From: Verrucomicrobiia bacterium
GTDB lineage: Bacteria > Verrucomicrobiota > Verrucomicrobiia > Limisphaerales > DASXHY01
Reading direction: 5' to 3'
DNA: 61,074 nt
NCBI GenBank assembly: GCA_035629175.1
Contig: DASPIL010000047.1
Coordinates: 1 to 61,074 of the forward strand
The notes below the pieces were generated by a model. The model was not told the origin of the DNA and did no database searches. It saw nothing but the letters and a program-made list of their open reading frames with translations. The first letter of the stretch is position 1, and each line of letters begins with the position of its first letter. Positions 38,117 through 46,584 of the stretch are shown here, piece after piece. The position numbers were made by a program, and so were the translations under genes.

Positions 38117-38150
38117 AACGCGCGAGATTCCTCTTGCGCGTTTTTCTTTT
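38117..38150 (+). terminator. Strong intrinsic terminator after BON lipoprotein
   Basis: 11-bp stem AACGCGCGAGA/TCTTGCGCGTT (38117-38127 and 38132-38142, one G-T pair), loop TTCC, then TTTTCTTTT. Confidence 0.92.
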
Positions 38151-38232
38151 TGGAACCTGCAAGCGGGCGAATCGGGGCCGGGAACGAAAAGAACGGCCCG
38201 CTCGAGCGAGACGAGAAAAGCGGAAAAGACTT

Positions 38233-38436
38233 TTAAATCGGCCGATTGCGCACGGCCAGGCTTAACCCGCTGATGACGGCCGCGCCTCCGCCAAGGATCA
38301 ACCACATGGACCGGTTTGACGAATTCTCGGCCAGCGCGCGAGACACCTCGACCGCAAACGCCTGTGATTCGTTGAAGCCGATGATCAGAAGAACAATGCC
38401 CGTCGCGAATACGGCAAGGCCCAGGATGTTGCTCAT
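38233..38436 (-). CDS. DUF3185-like small membrane protein
   Basis: 67 residues from ATG 38436 (MSNILGLAVFATGIVLLIIGFN). Two membrane helices (about 4-20 and 44-62) flank a short loop (ESQAFAVEVSRALAENSSNRSMW), the pattern of DUF3185. Function unknown; small size suggests a membrane-stress or regulatory role. Longer in-frame starts to 38487 add charged residues without family support. Confidence 0.85.
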   Translation of the reverse strand: MSNILGLAVFATGIVLLIIGFNESQAFAVEVSRALAENSSNRSMWLILGGGAAVISGLSLAVRNRPI

Positions 38437-38577
38437 ACGTGGCCCAAATTCGCGTGCCATTGCACGCCGCTCAATGCGCAGTTTCACTACCGTAAGTTAT
38501 GATCGATGCGGATTTTAACGTTTCTGGCAGGGGAACTTTCCCATTTGCATTCCGGGTTGCTGGACTAAAGTGAAACC

Positions 38578-39573
38578 ATGTCGTTCAAGCGGAAATGGGT
38601 CTCACGGCTGAAATTCGCAGCCGTTTGCGCATCAGTCATTGGTCTCTTTTTCATCGTTCAGCAAATTCAGGCTAAGGCGCTTGCTGCGAAGTTTCATTCC
38701 GTGCAGTGGACCTGGTTTGCACTTGCCGTCTTGATCTTCGGTGCGCTGTTTATTCCGGCTGCAGCCAGGTGGCGCATTGCGCTTCGCGCGAGCGGCGCCA
38801 GCGTTCGGTTTGTGGCAGCGGCTTTAATTGCCCTGATCGGGCATTTCTTTTACACGATTCTCCTGGGCGCAGCGGGGGGCGACACCGCAAAGTCACTTCT
38901 TTATTCCCGCTGGCACCGCGTTCCCGTAACCACAACCTTGGCGGCCTCGTCGCTCGATCGCATCCTGGGTCTGGGCGGTCTCGTGCTTTTCATGAGTATT
39001 GCCCTGGTGCTGGGCTTCAGCGGCGGCGGATTCGGCGAGGCGGGCAAGGTTTCACTTCGCTGGTCCGCCGGGTGGCTGGCCGGTGTGATCGTGATTGCAG
39101 CGGCAGCCATTTTTTGGCTCAAACGTTCTCCGCAGGATTCGCCGCAACGACATTTCCTTCGAACGCTGAAGGCCGGCGGCCGGCGGCTGCTGGCTTCGCG
39201 GGCGGATCTGTGGAGCGGCGTGGCGTGCGGAATCGCCGTTCAAGCGGCGTTGAGTGGCGTGCTCGCTTTGTGCCTCGCAGCAGTGAGCAGCGAACCGATT
39301 CCTTGGGCGCGGCTCGCCTGGACTTTCCCCCTGATCTCAATCATCAGCGCATTGCCCATAACGTTCGCCGGGCTGGGAGTCAGGGATACCGCAGCGGTAA
39401 CGCTTTTCAGCCTGTATCATGTCGACCCTGCAACAGCCGTGGCCGCTTCACTCCTTGCTGCAGCGGTGAGTTTAATCTGGGCCGTCGCGGGAGCCGCGCT
39501 TCTTTGGTGGCAGGCCTTGCGCCATGAAATGCGCCAGCCCTTCCGGAGCGTCCTGGCGGCCGTGCCCCGTTGA
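38578..39573 (+). CDS. LPG synthase TM-region (UPF0104-type) membrane protein
   Basis: 331 residues with about eight membrane helices and no soluble catalytic domain. Family pattern: ARWRIALRASG near the first loops, GAAGGDTAKSLLYSRW, SSLDRILGLGGL, and LPITFAGLGVRDTAAVTLFSLYHV near the C-terminus. Proteins of this group (lysylphosphatidylglycerol synthase transmembrane/flippase-like) are proposed lipid flippases or glycolipid-linked proteins; substrate unknown. It stands alone, convergent with the receiver gene. Confidence 0.88.
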   Translation: MSFKRKWVSRLKFAAVCASVIGLFFIVQQIQAKALAAKFHSVQWTWFALAVLIFGALFIPAAARWRIALRASGASVRFVAAALIALIGHFFYTILLGAAGGDTAKSLLYSRWHRVPVTTTLAASSLDRILGLGGLVLFMSIALVLGFSGGGFGEAGKVSLRWSAGWLAGVIVIAAAAIFWLKRSPQDSPQRHFLRTLKAGGRRLLASRADLWSGVACGIAVQAALSGVLALCLAAVSSEPIPWARLAWTFPLISIISALPITFAGLGVRDTAAVTLFSLYHVDPATAVAASLLAAAVSLIWAVAGAALLWWQALRHEMRQPFRSVLAAVPR

Positions 39574-39587
39574 TCTACGCCGTGAGG

Positions 39588-40007
39588 CTAAGGCGCAGGA
39601 TTGGGTGTGGCTGCGGGCGCGGGCGCGTCGAGCAACTGCTTGATCGTGGCAAGTAAATCGTCGTTGTTCACGGGTTTCTGGAAAAACGCGACAGCCCCTT
39701 CTGCAAACGCCTTGTCCCGATACTTTGCTGCGTCGCCACCCGTGATGATAATGACAGGAATGCCCTTGGCCTCTTCCATTCGCTTCAGCCATTGAATGAT
39801 GCGAAAGCCGTCCCATGGAACGCCCGAAACCTCCGGCGGGAAACCAATGTCGAGCAGGATCATGTCCGGCTTCTTGGTGCGCGCGGCCGCGACCGCTTCG
39901 GAACCATCGACCGCAGTGATGACGTCGTAATTCGCCTTCAGCTTCAAGGAAAGCGTCTTCAGGATCACTTCGTTGTCGTCGACGATTAAAATCTTTTTGC
40001 GGTTCAT
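39588..40007 (-). CDS. Single-domain response regulator (CheY-like receiver)
   Basis: 139 residues, a receiver domain alone: DDN (10-12), phospho-acceptor Asp53 in MILLDIGF, Thr in VIIITGG and Lys in FFQKPVN. A short insertion (GFPPEVSGVPWDG) follows the phospho-Asp loop. The Ala/Pro-rich tail has no output domain. Its partner kinase is not adjacent; the kinase at 1496-2995 is too far away to claim. Divergent from ubiE. Confidence 0.93.
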   Translation of the reverse strand: MNRKKILIVDDNEVILKTLSLKLKANYDVITAVDGSEAVAAARTKKPDMILLDIGFPPEVSGVPWDGFRIIQWLKRMEEAKGIPVIIITGGDAAKYRDKAFAEGAVAFFQKPVNNDDLLATIKQLLDAPAPAATPNPAP

Positions 40008-40201
40008 AGGTTCCCCAAAAACGGAGCTTCAGTTTTTAGCACAATCCAAGCCAGCGGTGAAAAATTACCAAAGCTCCCCGCATAACTCAACCCTCGCGGA
40101 AGAACATCCGCGGCGCACGACAACGGGAATTCCGGGTCTTGCAACCACTGTACCGAAATGAGTCGCCTTGGACTTGTTTTGTTTCAATGCTCTCGCGCCG
40201 G

Positions 40202-40975
40202 ATGGGCAACGAATTTTATCGGCAGGATGATCAACGCGGCGCGCGCGTGAACGCTTTGTTTGCACGCATCGCAAGACGCTACGACTTCATCAATGACCTG
40301 CAGAGTTTCGGATTGCATCGATTCTGGAAACGCCGCGTGGTCGAGCTGGCTCAAATTAAACCGGGCACGCAGGTGCTCGACGTTTGTTGCGGCACGGGAG
40401 ACATCGCAATCCAGGCGGCCGCGGCCGGAGGGATCGTGGTTGGCCTCGATTTCACCCCGGCAATGCTCGATGTCGCGCGTCATCGGCCGGCTTCGTTCGA
40501 ACGCCGCGCCGGCAAAATTTCCTTCATTGAAGGCGATGCCCTGAAGCTGCCTTTCGAAGATCAGTCGTTTGCGGTCGTCACTGTCGGATATGGTCTGAGA
40601 AATCTTTCGAACTGGAAAGTGGGCTTGCATGAGATGTTGCGAGTAGCGCAGCCAGGGGGGCGATTGCTGGTATTGGAGTTCGGGAAGCCGGATTGCCCGC
40701 CGTGGCGCTGGATTTATTTCACCTACTTAAAGGCCGTTGTGCCACTGCTCGGATGGGCCTTCGCGGGGAGCGCCGCCGCATATGCCTACATCCTGGAGTC
40801 CTTGAAACATTATCCAGGACAGCGGGGTGTTGAACGGGAGATGCGCGAACTCGGCATGCACAATGTTCGAGTGGTGAACTTCCTGGGTGGCGTCATGAGC
40901 ATCAACTATGGCGAAAAACCGGCAGTCGCCGCCGCATCCCACTCGTTAAAGACCCACCTTGGCAAACGCAGCTGA
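40202..40975 (+). CDS. ubiE: UbiE/MenG-type demethylmenaquinone/2-polyprenyl methyltransferase
   Basis: 257 residues from ATG 40202 (MGNEFYRQDDQRGARVNALFARIARRYDFINDLQSFGLHRFWKR), the usual start; ATG 40187 is an alternative. SAM-binding motif VLDVCCGTGDIA, then LDFTPAMLDVAR, GDALKLPFEDQSFAVVTVGYGLRNL, and the late motif GGVMSINYGEKP. It catalyses the C-methylation step of menaquinone or ubiquinone synthesis. The next genes, nrfHA, use menaquinol, which favours the MenG role here. Confidence 0.93.
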   Translation: MGNEFYRQDDQRGARVNALFARIARRYDFINDLQSFGLHRFWKRRVVELAQIKPGTQVLDVCCGTGDIAIQAAAAGGIVVGLDFTPAMLDVARHRPASFERRAGKISFIEGDALKLPFEDQSFAVVTVGYGLRNLSNWKVGLHEMLRVAQPGGRLLVLEFGKPDCPPWRWIYFTYLKAVVPLLGWAFAGSAAAYAYILESLKHYPGQRGVEREMRELGMHNVRVVNFLGGVMSINYGEKPAVAAASHSLKTHLGKRS

Positions 40976-40996
40976 AACTCGTTAATCTCGCGCGTC

Positions 40997-41452
40997 GTGG
41001 TAAAGCGATCAACATTGGCAGGCATCGTTCTCGGCGCAACCATGGGGCTCGCTTTGGGAGTGGGAGCATACACATTCATCTACGCCAAAGGCGCGTCATA
41101 CCTCACCAACAACCCCGAGGCGTGCACCAATTGCCACCTGATGCAGGATCAATACGACGCCTGGATCAAGAGCAGTCATCGTCACGTGGCGACGTGCAAT
41201 GACTGCCACACACCCAGCAACCTGATCGGCAAGTATTACACCAAGGCCCAAAATGGCTTCTGGCATTCCTTTTATTTCACGACAGGCAACCATCCCGACC
41301 CCGTACAGATCACGGAGCGGAACCGTCAGGTGACGGAAAACGCATGCCGCAAATGTCACGCAGACATTGTGCAGACGATCGAGGGTCATGGTGGAAAAGA
41401 GGACCAGACTTCCTGCACACGCTGCCACGCAAGCGTCGGCCACATGCATTGA
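40997..41452 (+). CDS. nrfH: NrfH, tetraheme membrane quinol dehydrogenase of nitrite reductase
   Basis: 151 residues. One N-terminal membrane anchor (about 5-30) and four CxxCH heme sites: CTNCH 43-47, CNDCH 67-71, CRKCH 117-121 and CTRCH 140-144. This is the NapC/NirT-family NrfH that takes electrons from menaquinol and passes them to NrfA on the periplasmic face. GTG 40997 is the only suitable start. Three nucleotides separate its stop from nrfA. Confidence 0.96.
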   Translation: MVKRSTLAGIVLGATMGLALGVGAYTFIYAKGASYLTNNPEACTNCHLMQDQYDAWIKSSHRHVATCNDCHTPSNLIGKYYTKAQNGFWHSFYFTTGNHPDPVQITERNRQVTENACRKCHADIVQTIEGHGGKEDQTSCTRCHASVGHMH

Positions 41453-41455
41453 TTT

Positions 41456-42883
41456 ATGAAGAAAGACCCAGCGGAATCCCAGCCCGGCAAGCCAGACCGC
41501 CCCTTCCTAAAATTTGCAGCTGCGACAGCCATTGCGGCCCTCGTCGCCGTCGCTGGCCTTGCCTTGCTCGTGAATATCATGGAGCACAAACAGGAGGCGA
41601 AGAACCCCTTCTTCCGCGTCGTGGAGCTGACCGACGACACCGTGGATCCCGCGATCTGGGGCAAGAATTTCCCCTTTCAGTATGATCAGTATCTGCGAAC
41701 CGTCGACCAGGTGCGCACGCGCTACGGCGGCAGCGAAGCACTGCCGCGGACCCCATCAGAGGCGGATCCCCGATCGGTCGTGGCCCAGTCAAAACTGGAG
41801 GAGGATCCGAGACTGAAAACCATGTGGGCCGGTTATGCGTTCTCAATCGATTTCCGCGAGGAACGGGGCCACGCGCACATGCTCAACGACCAGACCTTCA
41901 CGGGACGGCAACAGCGCCCTCAACCCGGCACATGCCTGAACTGTCATTCCTCCATGTATACCGCTTACAAAGAGGCGGGGGATGGCGACATCACCAAAGG
42001 CTTTGAGAAGATCAACCAGTTGAGTTTCGCAGAGGCACGAAAACTCGTCGAACACCCGGTCGCGTGCATCGATTGCCATAATCCAACCAACATGCAACTT
42101 CGCATCACGCGGCCAGCATTCATGGAAGGCATGGCGGCGCTCAAGGCGAGCCAGGGAGTGAAGGATTACGACGTGAACCGCGACGCAACGCGGCAGGAAA
42201 TGCGTAGCTTTGTGTGCGGCCAATGCCATGTTGAATACCATTTTCGCGGCACTGAAAAGCGCCTGGTTTATCCGTGGTCGAAGGGTCTGAAGGTCGAGAA
42301 CGCCCTGGCCTACTACGATGAAATCGGATTCAAAGACTGGCAGCACGCCGAGACCGACGCTCCTGCGCTGAAGGCGCAGCATCCCGAGTTTGAGATGTAC
42401 AACCAGGGCGTGCATGCAAGGTCAGGTGTCGCCTGCGCGGATTGCCACATGCCCTACACACGCATGGGTGCCCAAAAAGTGAGCGATCATCATGTGCGCA
42501 GCCCTCTCCTGAATATCAACAAGGCCTGCCAGACGTGTCATCGCTGGCCCGAGGCGGAATTGAAACAGCGCGTCGAAAACATCCAGTCGCGGACATTTGG
42601 CATGAGGAATCTTGCCATGGATGCGCTGATGGATTTGATCAACGACATCAAGGGCGCTCGCACAGCGGGCACTCCAACCAATCAGCTGGCGCAGGCTCAG
42701 GATTTTCAGCGCAAGGCGCAATTTTACCTCGATTACGTGGAGGCCGAGAACTCGACCGGTTTTCATGCGCCACAGGAAGCCGCGCGCATTCTCGCGGAGT
42801 CCATCGATTTCTCGCGCAAGGGCCAGAACGCCTTGCGTGGTTCCCCGTCACCAGGTGCTGAACGCGCAGCCGCAGCGCGATAG
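41456..42883 (+). CDS. nrfA: NrfA, pentaheme ammonia-forming nitrite reductase (all-CxxCH type)
   Basis: 475 residues with an uncleaved-looking N-terminal membrane segment (about 20-42), so the enzyme may stay anchored. Five heme sites, all CxxCH: 160-164 (CLNCH), 204-208, 254-258, 327-331 and 358-362. The first is the active-site heme, which in E. coli and Wolinella NrfA is CxxCK with Lys as ligand; here it is His, as reported for Campylobacter NrfA. Catalytic neighbours are kept: Arg in REERGHAH, Tyr261 in CHVEYHF and His309 in QHPEFE. It reduces nitrite to ammonium with six electrons. Co-transcribed with nrfH; no NrfBCD genes or maturation genes nearby. Confidence 0.96.
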   Translation: MKKDPAESQPGKPDRPFLKFAAATAIAALVAVAGLALLVNIMEHKQEAKNPFFRVVELTDDTVDPAIWGKNFPFQYDQYLRTVDQVRTRYGGSEALPRTPSEADPRSVVAQSKLEEDPRLKTMWAGYAFSIDFREERGHAHMLNDQTFTGRQQRPQPGTCLNCHSSMYTAYKEAGDGDITKGFEKINQLSFAEARKLVEHPVACIDCHNPTNMQLRITRPAFMEGMAALKASQGVKDYDVNRDATRQEMRSFVCGQCHVEYHFRGTEKRLVYPWSKGLKVENALAYYDEIGFKDWQHAETDAPALKAQHPEFEMYNQGVHARSGVACADCHMPYTRMGAQKVSDHHVRSPLLNINKACQTCHRWPEAELKQRVENIQSRTFGMRNLAMDALMDLINDIKGARTAGTPTNQLAQAQDFQRKAQFYLDYVEAENSTGFHAPQEAARILAESIDFSRKGQNALRGSPSPGAERAAAAR

Positions 42884-42960
42884 GTTCAACCACGGAATCA
42901 GGCCGAACCAAGGTCCGAAAGTGTTGGCCTGGGGATTCGGAGCGGCGTAATTTTGCAGCC

Positions 42961-43848
42961 ATGCACACCAGGGTTTTAGTTTTCGCGCTGGCCATTCTCG
43001 GGCTGGCAGGCCACGCCTTTTCGCAGACGAATTCTCCTGCCGGAAACCTGCATTCGCTGTGGCGGGCTGAAGGAAAAAGCAATGTGGTTTACCTGATGGG
43101 ATCGGTTCATCTGTTGAAGCCGTCAGATTACCCGCTCGATCCAGTGCTGGAACTGGCCTACACCAATTCGACAATTGTTGTTTTCGAAACGGATATCGAA
43201 CGAATGCAACGCCCCACGACCCAGTTCGAAATGATGTCGAAGGCAGCCCTTCCTCCTGGAGAAACGTTGAAGGACCAATTATCCGAAAAGGTGTACCAGG
43301 ATTTTCGCAAACGAGTGGAGGCGGCAGGCTTGCCGGGCATGATGTTTGATCAACTCAAGCCAAGCCTGGCTGCGATGACCCTCGCCGTGGTCGAGCTGCA
43401 AAAACTTGGGGTGGATCCTGAGCTCGGAATTGACCAGCACTTCTTCAACCGGGCGCGCAAGGACCGCAAGCCCATTGTTCCGCTCGAAACCGTTGAGTTT
43501 CAAATCGACCTGATCACGGGCTTCAGCAAAGCGGAAGGGGAAGATTTCATGAAGAGCCTGCTTGAGCAGATCGACCAGACGGAAAAGGTGTTCGATGAGA
43601 TGGTGAGCGCCTGGAAAACCGGCAACACTGAAATGCTCGAGAAAGTCCTCAACGAATCGATGCGCGACGCGCCGGGAATCTACAGCAAATTCCTGACTGA
43701 CCGGAATCGCCGCTGGTTGCCCGAGGTGCAAAAGCTGATCGATAGCGGCACCAACAGTGTCGTCATCGTGGGCGCGGGACACCTCGTGGGTCCTGACGGG
43801 CTCGTGGATCTGCTGCAGAAACGCGGCGCGAAGCTCAAGCAGCTGTAG
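42961..43848 (+). CDS. TraB/GumN family protein
   Basis: 295 residues. Signal peptide ends near AFSQT (about 22). Family motifs: [17 protein letters not shown], and the C-terminal [23 protein letters not shown], the GSxH and GxGH pairs characteristic of TraB/GumN (Tiki-related) proteins, which may be metal-dependent peptidases. Likely periplasmic. Substrate unknown. It precedes thyA by about 50 nt. Confidence 0.93.
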   Translation: MHTRVLVFALAILGLAGHAFSQTNSPAGNLHSLWRAEGKSNVVYLMGSVHLLKPSDYPLDPVLELAYTNSTIVVFETDIERMQRPTTQFEMMSKAALPPGETLKDQLSEKVYQDFRKRVEAAGLPGMMFDQLKPSLAAMTLAVVELQKLGVDPELGIDQHFFNRARKDRKPIVPLETVEFQIDLITGFSKAEGEDFMKSLLEQIDQTEKVFDEMVSAWKTGNTEMLEKVLNESMRDAPGIYSKFLTDRNRRWLPEVQKLIDSGTNSVVIVGAGHLVGPDGLVDLLQKRGAKLKQL

Positions 43849-43900
43849 CGCTTCGGGTTCCGAATTGCATTTCGCGGCTCGGAACTTATTCTCGCCAGCG

Positions 43901-44695
43901 ATGACGCAGTATCTCGATCTTCTTCGCCTGGTGCTCAACGAAGGAAGGTTCAAACCCGACCGCACCGGCACAGGCACCTACTCGGTGTTCGGCGCCCAAG
44001 CCCGCTTTCCGCTTTCCGGCGGCTTCCCCGTTCTCACGACGAAAAGGCTGCATCTCAAATCGATCATCCACGAGTTGCTGTGGTTCCTTCGCGGCGACAC
44101 GAATGTTCGGTATCTAAACGAAAACGGCGTCACGATCTGGGACGAATGGGCCGACGCCGAAGGCAGCCTGGGCCGCGTGTATGGCGCGCAATGGTGCGAC
44201 TGGCGAACCGCCGACGGACGATCCATCAATCAGATCGACCAGGTGATCGAACAGATCAAGAAGAACCCGGACAGCAGGCGGCTGATTGTGAGCGCCTGGA
44301 ACGTTGGAGAAATTGAGCAAATGGCCCTGCCGCCGTGCCATGCCATGTTTCAATTCTTTGTTCAGAACGGCGAGTTGAGCTGCCAGCTGTATCAGCGGAG
44401 TGCGGACCTTTTCCTTGGCGTGCCATTCAATATCGCAAGTTACGCGCTGCTCACACTCATGGTGGCGCAGGTGTGCGACTTGAAACCCGGAACGTTCGTC
44501 CACACTTTTGGCGATCTGCATCTCTACGCCAATCATCTGGAACAGGCCCGCCTGCAGCTCACGCGCGAACCCCGGCCCCTGCCGCGAATGAAACTTAATC
44601 CCGCGGTCAAACAGATCCGCGACTTCCGCTTCGAAGATTTCGAACTCCTTGGATACGATCCCCATCCGGGAATCAAGGCCCCAATCGCGGTGTGA
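43901..44695 (+). CDS. thyA: Thymidylate synthase
   Basis: 264 residues, the same length as E. coli ThyA, with catalytic Cys146 in [27 protein letters not shown] and [10 protein letters not shown]. Converts dUMP to dTMP using methylene-tetrahydrofolate, leaving dihydrofolate. ATG 43901 is fixed by family alignment; the upstream extension overlaps the preceding gene. The dihydrofolate reductase gene follows after 9 nt, so the two steps are encoded together. Confidence 0.97.
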   Translation: MTQYLDLLRLVLNEGRFKPDRTGTGTYSVFGAQARFPLSGGFPVLTTKRLHLKSIIHELLWFLRGDTNVRYLNENGVTIWDEWADAEGSLGRVYGAQWCDWRTADGRSINQIDQVIEQIKKNPDSRRLIVSAWNVGEIEQMALPPCHAMFQFFVQNGELSCQLYQRSADLFLGVPFNIASYALLTLMVAQVCDLKPGTFVHTFGDLHLYANHLEQARLQLTREPRPLPRMKLNPAVKQIRDFRFEDFELLGYDPHPGIKAPIAV

Positions 44696-44704
44696 TCAAC
44701 CATC

Positions 44705-45331
44705 GTGAAACATTTCAAAGCCATCGCTGCGATGTCGCTGAACCGGGTGATTGGCGATGGCAAAAGGATCCCCTGGCATCTGCCTGAGGATTTCAAATGG
44801 TTCAAGCAACTCACGCTCGGCAATGTGGTGGTGATGGGGCGCAAGACGTTCGAAAGCCTGGGCAAGCCATTGCCGCAGCGCACGAACGTGGTCCTGACGC
44901 GGCATCCTGCACGCTTGCGGCGGGAGTTCCCGGAACTTTTTGCCGGCTTCACGCTGGGCACGCGAGCGCGTTCTCTTCGTCGCCCCAAGCAACTGCACCT
45001 CCCGAAGGTCCCAGGAAGCAAGGGAACCGAATTGCGTTTGCAACGGAGCCTTCTCAAGCTGGATCCAGCCGAGTTCGCGCGCGACGTTTTCATCTGCGGC
45101 GGCGCGCAGATTTACGAACAGTCCCTGCCGATGTGCTCGGATTTGTTCCTCACCCTGGTGAAGCGGGAGGTTCACGGCGACGCCTTCTTCCCCCCCTTCG
45201 AGCACCTGTTCGACGTTGCCGAAGAGGTTCGCGACACCCCTGAGTTTCGGATTCTTCATTACGTGCGGCGCGGTTCGACCCGCATTTCGGCGCGCAAAGC
45301 CAGCGGGACCGGCAGGCTGAATAACAGATGA
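44705..45331 (+). CDS. folA: Dihydrofolate reductase with central insertion
   Basis: 208 residues, about 45 longer than the common 160-residue form. Conserved: [25 protein letters not shown] (catalytic Asp equivalent is carried in this helix as Glu-Asp), [22 protein letters not shown] and GDAFFPPFE. Between the strand NVVLTRHP and FICGG there are about 55 residues where about 26 is usual; the extra part is basic ([15 protein letters not shown]). Starts with GTG 44705. Reduces dihydrofolate made by ThyA. Confidence 0.94.
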   Translation: MKHFKAIAAMSLNRVIGDGKRIPWHLPEDFKWFKQLTLGNVVVMGRKTFESLGKPLPQRTNVVLTRHPARLRREFPELFAGFTLGTRARSLRRPKQLHLPKVPGSKGTELRLQRSLLKLDPAEFARDVFICGGAQIYEQSLPMCSDLFLTLVKREVHGDAFFPPFEHLFDVAEEVRDTPEFRILHYVRRGSTRISARKASGTGRLNNR

Positions 45332-45437
45332 TTCCAAGCTCCTGCCGGCGTTCTTTCCCCAACAGAAGCCGCTCCCGATCCTTGCACTTTCTTCCCTTGT
45401 TTGCCTGGAAGGGTCTCCCCACAATGCGCCGCAGAAA

Positions 45438-46223
45438 ATGAAATCCTGTTCCGTCACTTGCCTCGGGGTGGGCGATGGCTGGCCCTGCGCCGATCGCAAT
45501 CACGCCTCGACCCTCTACCGCTTCGGCAAGACATCCCTCCTCATCGACTGCGGCGAACCCGTCGATCGCAGCATCAAGGCGAGCGGGATCAGTTACGATT
45601 CGATCAATGCAATCCTGCTGTCGCACCTGCACGCGGATCATTTTGGCGGACTCTTCATGCTCATGCAGGGCTTCTGGCTCGAGCAACGCCAGGGTGACCT
45701 GCCGATCTTCATGCCGTCACATGGCATCCATCCGCTGCAACAGATGTTCGAAGCGGGGCTGTTGTTTGACGAACTGCTGCCGTTCAAGCGGAAGTTCTTT
45801 GGACTCCAGCCGGCGAAGCCTTTTTCGGTCTCGGATGTAACGGTCACCCCGTTTCCGACCACTCATTTGAACGGGCTGAAGACGCGGTTTCAAACAAAGC
45901 ATCCGCACGTGTTCTCCGCATTCAGCTTCCTGCTGGAGCGCAAACGAATGCGCGTGGGACACAGCGCCGACCTCGGAACACCGGAGGATCTCGATCCCCT
46001 GTTTGAAAAGCCGCTCGACCTTCTCGTTTGTGAGATGTCGCACTTTGCCCCCGAGCAGATGTTTGAATACCTTCGCACCCGGCCCGTGAAACAGGTGATC
46101 TTCGTGCACCTGGGCTCCGAGAATTGGGACGATGTGCCGAAACTGAAGCGACTCGGGAAAAAGCTTCTGCCTGGGGTGCGGCACACGTTTGCCAGGGACG
46201 GCGGAACCTTCGCAATCGAATAG
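45438..46223 (+). CDS. MBL-fold metallo-hydrolase (RNase Z-like)
   Basis: 261 residues of the metallo-beta-lactamase fold: ASTLYRFGKTSLLIDCG, metal motif LSHLHADHFGG, TTHLNG, GHSADLG, and a C-terminal His in FVHLGS. Resembles RNase Z/arylsulfatase-type hydrolases; the exosite arm of tRNase Z is not evident, so tRNA processing is not claimed. ATG 45438. The preceding 106 nt after folA contain nothing recognised. Confidence 0.88.
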   Translation: MKSCSVTCLGVGDGWPCADRNHASTLYRFGKTSLLIDCGEPVDRSIKASGISYDSINAILLSHLHADHFGGLFMLMQGFWLEQRQGDLPIFMPSHGIHPLQQMFEAGLLFDELLPFKRKFFGLQPAKPFSVSDVTVTPFPTTHLNGLKTRFQTKHPHVFSAFSFLLERKRMRVGHSADLGTPEDLDPLFEKPLDLLVCEMSHFAPEQMFEYLRTRPVKQVIFVHLGSENWDDVPKLKRLGKKLLPGVRHTFARDGGTFAIE

Positions 46224-46436
46224 GTCCCATCAACTCCACCTTGCAAACACGCCGTTGCCTCGTAAAGTTCAGGGCAGGCAGGTTCAGACAGGTTTTCTGA
46301 AGGACTTAAATTCGTCGCGGTGCTGCGCTGCCGAGTTCTCCCGGCCTGTCGGATCAGCTGCTCGGCGTTGAGGCGTCCGGCCGCCGCGAGGCAGGGATAT
46401 GGCCCGGTCAGCATCGCAGGCTAAGGCAAAGACAGG

Positions 46437-46509
46437 ACAGGTTCGGAAACCTGTGCCACGCCGGCGCCTCGATCCTTCGAGGAATTCCGCCTTTACACCC
46501 GGCGTGTGG
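46437..46509 (+). promoter_or_regulatory. Multi-hairpin leader before phosphofructokinase
   Basis: The 361-nt gap 46224-46584 has no credible gene. It holds ACAGGTT/AACCTGT around a CGGA loop (46437-46454), CCTCGA/TCGAGG around a TCCT loop (46467-46482), and an outer stem CCACGCCGG (46456-46464) with CCGGCGTG-TGG (46499-46509) enclosing the second hairpin. No T-run follows, so it is not a terminator. Could be a structured 5' leader or small RNA. Confidence 0.4.
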
Positions 46510-46584
46510 ATTGGCAAGGTGCGCTCCAATTTGTCGGGGCGGACGCTTTAGTGGAACGGTTGTTATTATTGAAAACGAAATTTT

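Noticed and set aside
45438-46223. Annotation as RNase Z (rnz)
   Set aside because: HLHADHFGG and the overall fold fit, but the tRNA-binding exosite and several RNase Z motifs were not seen.
46437-46455. T-arm-like sequence suggesting a tRNA or tmRNA
   Set aside because: The loop CGGA and lack of GTTCRANNC consensus, acceptor stem and anticodon arm rule it out.
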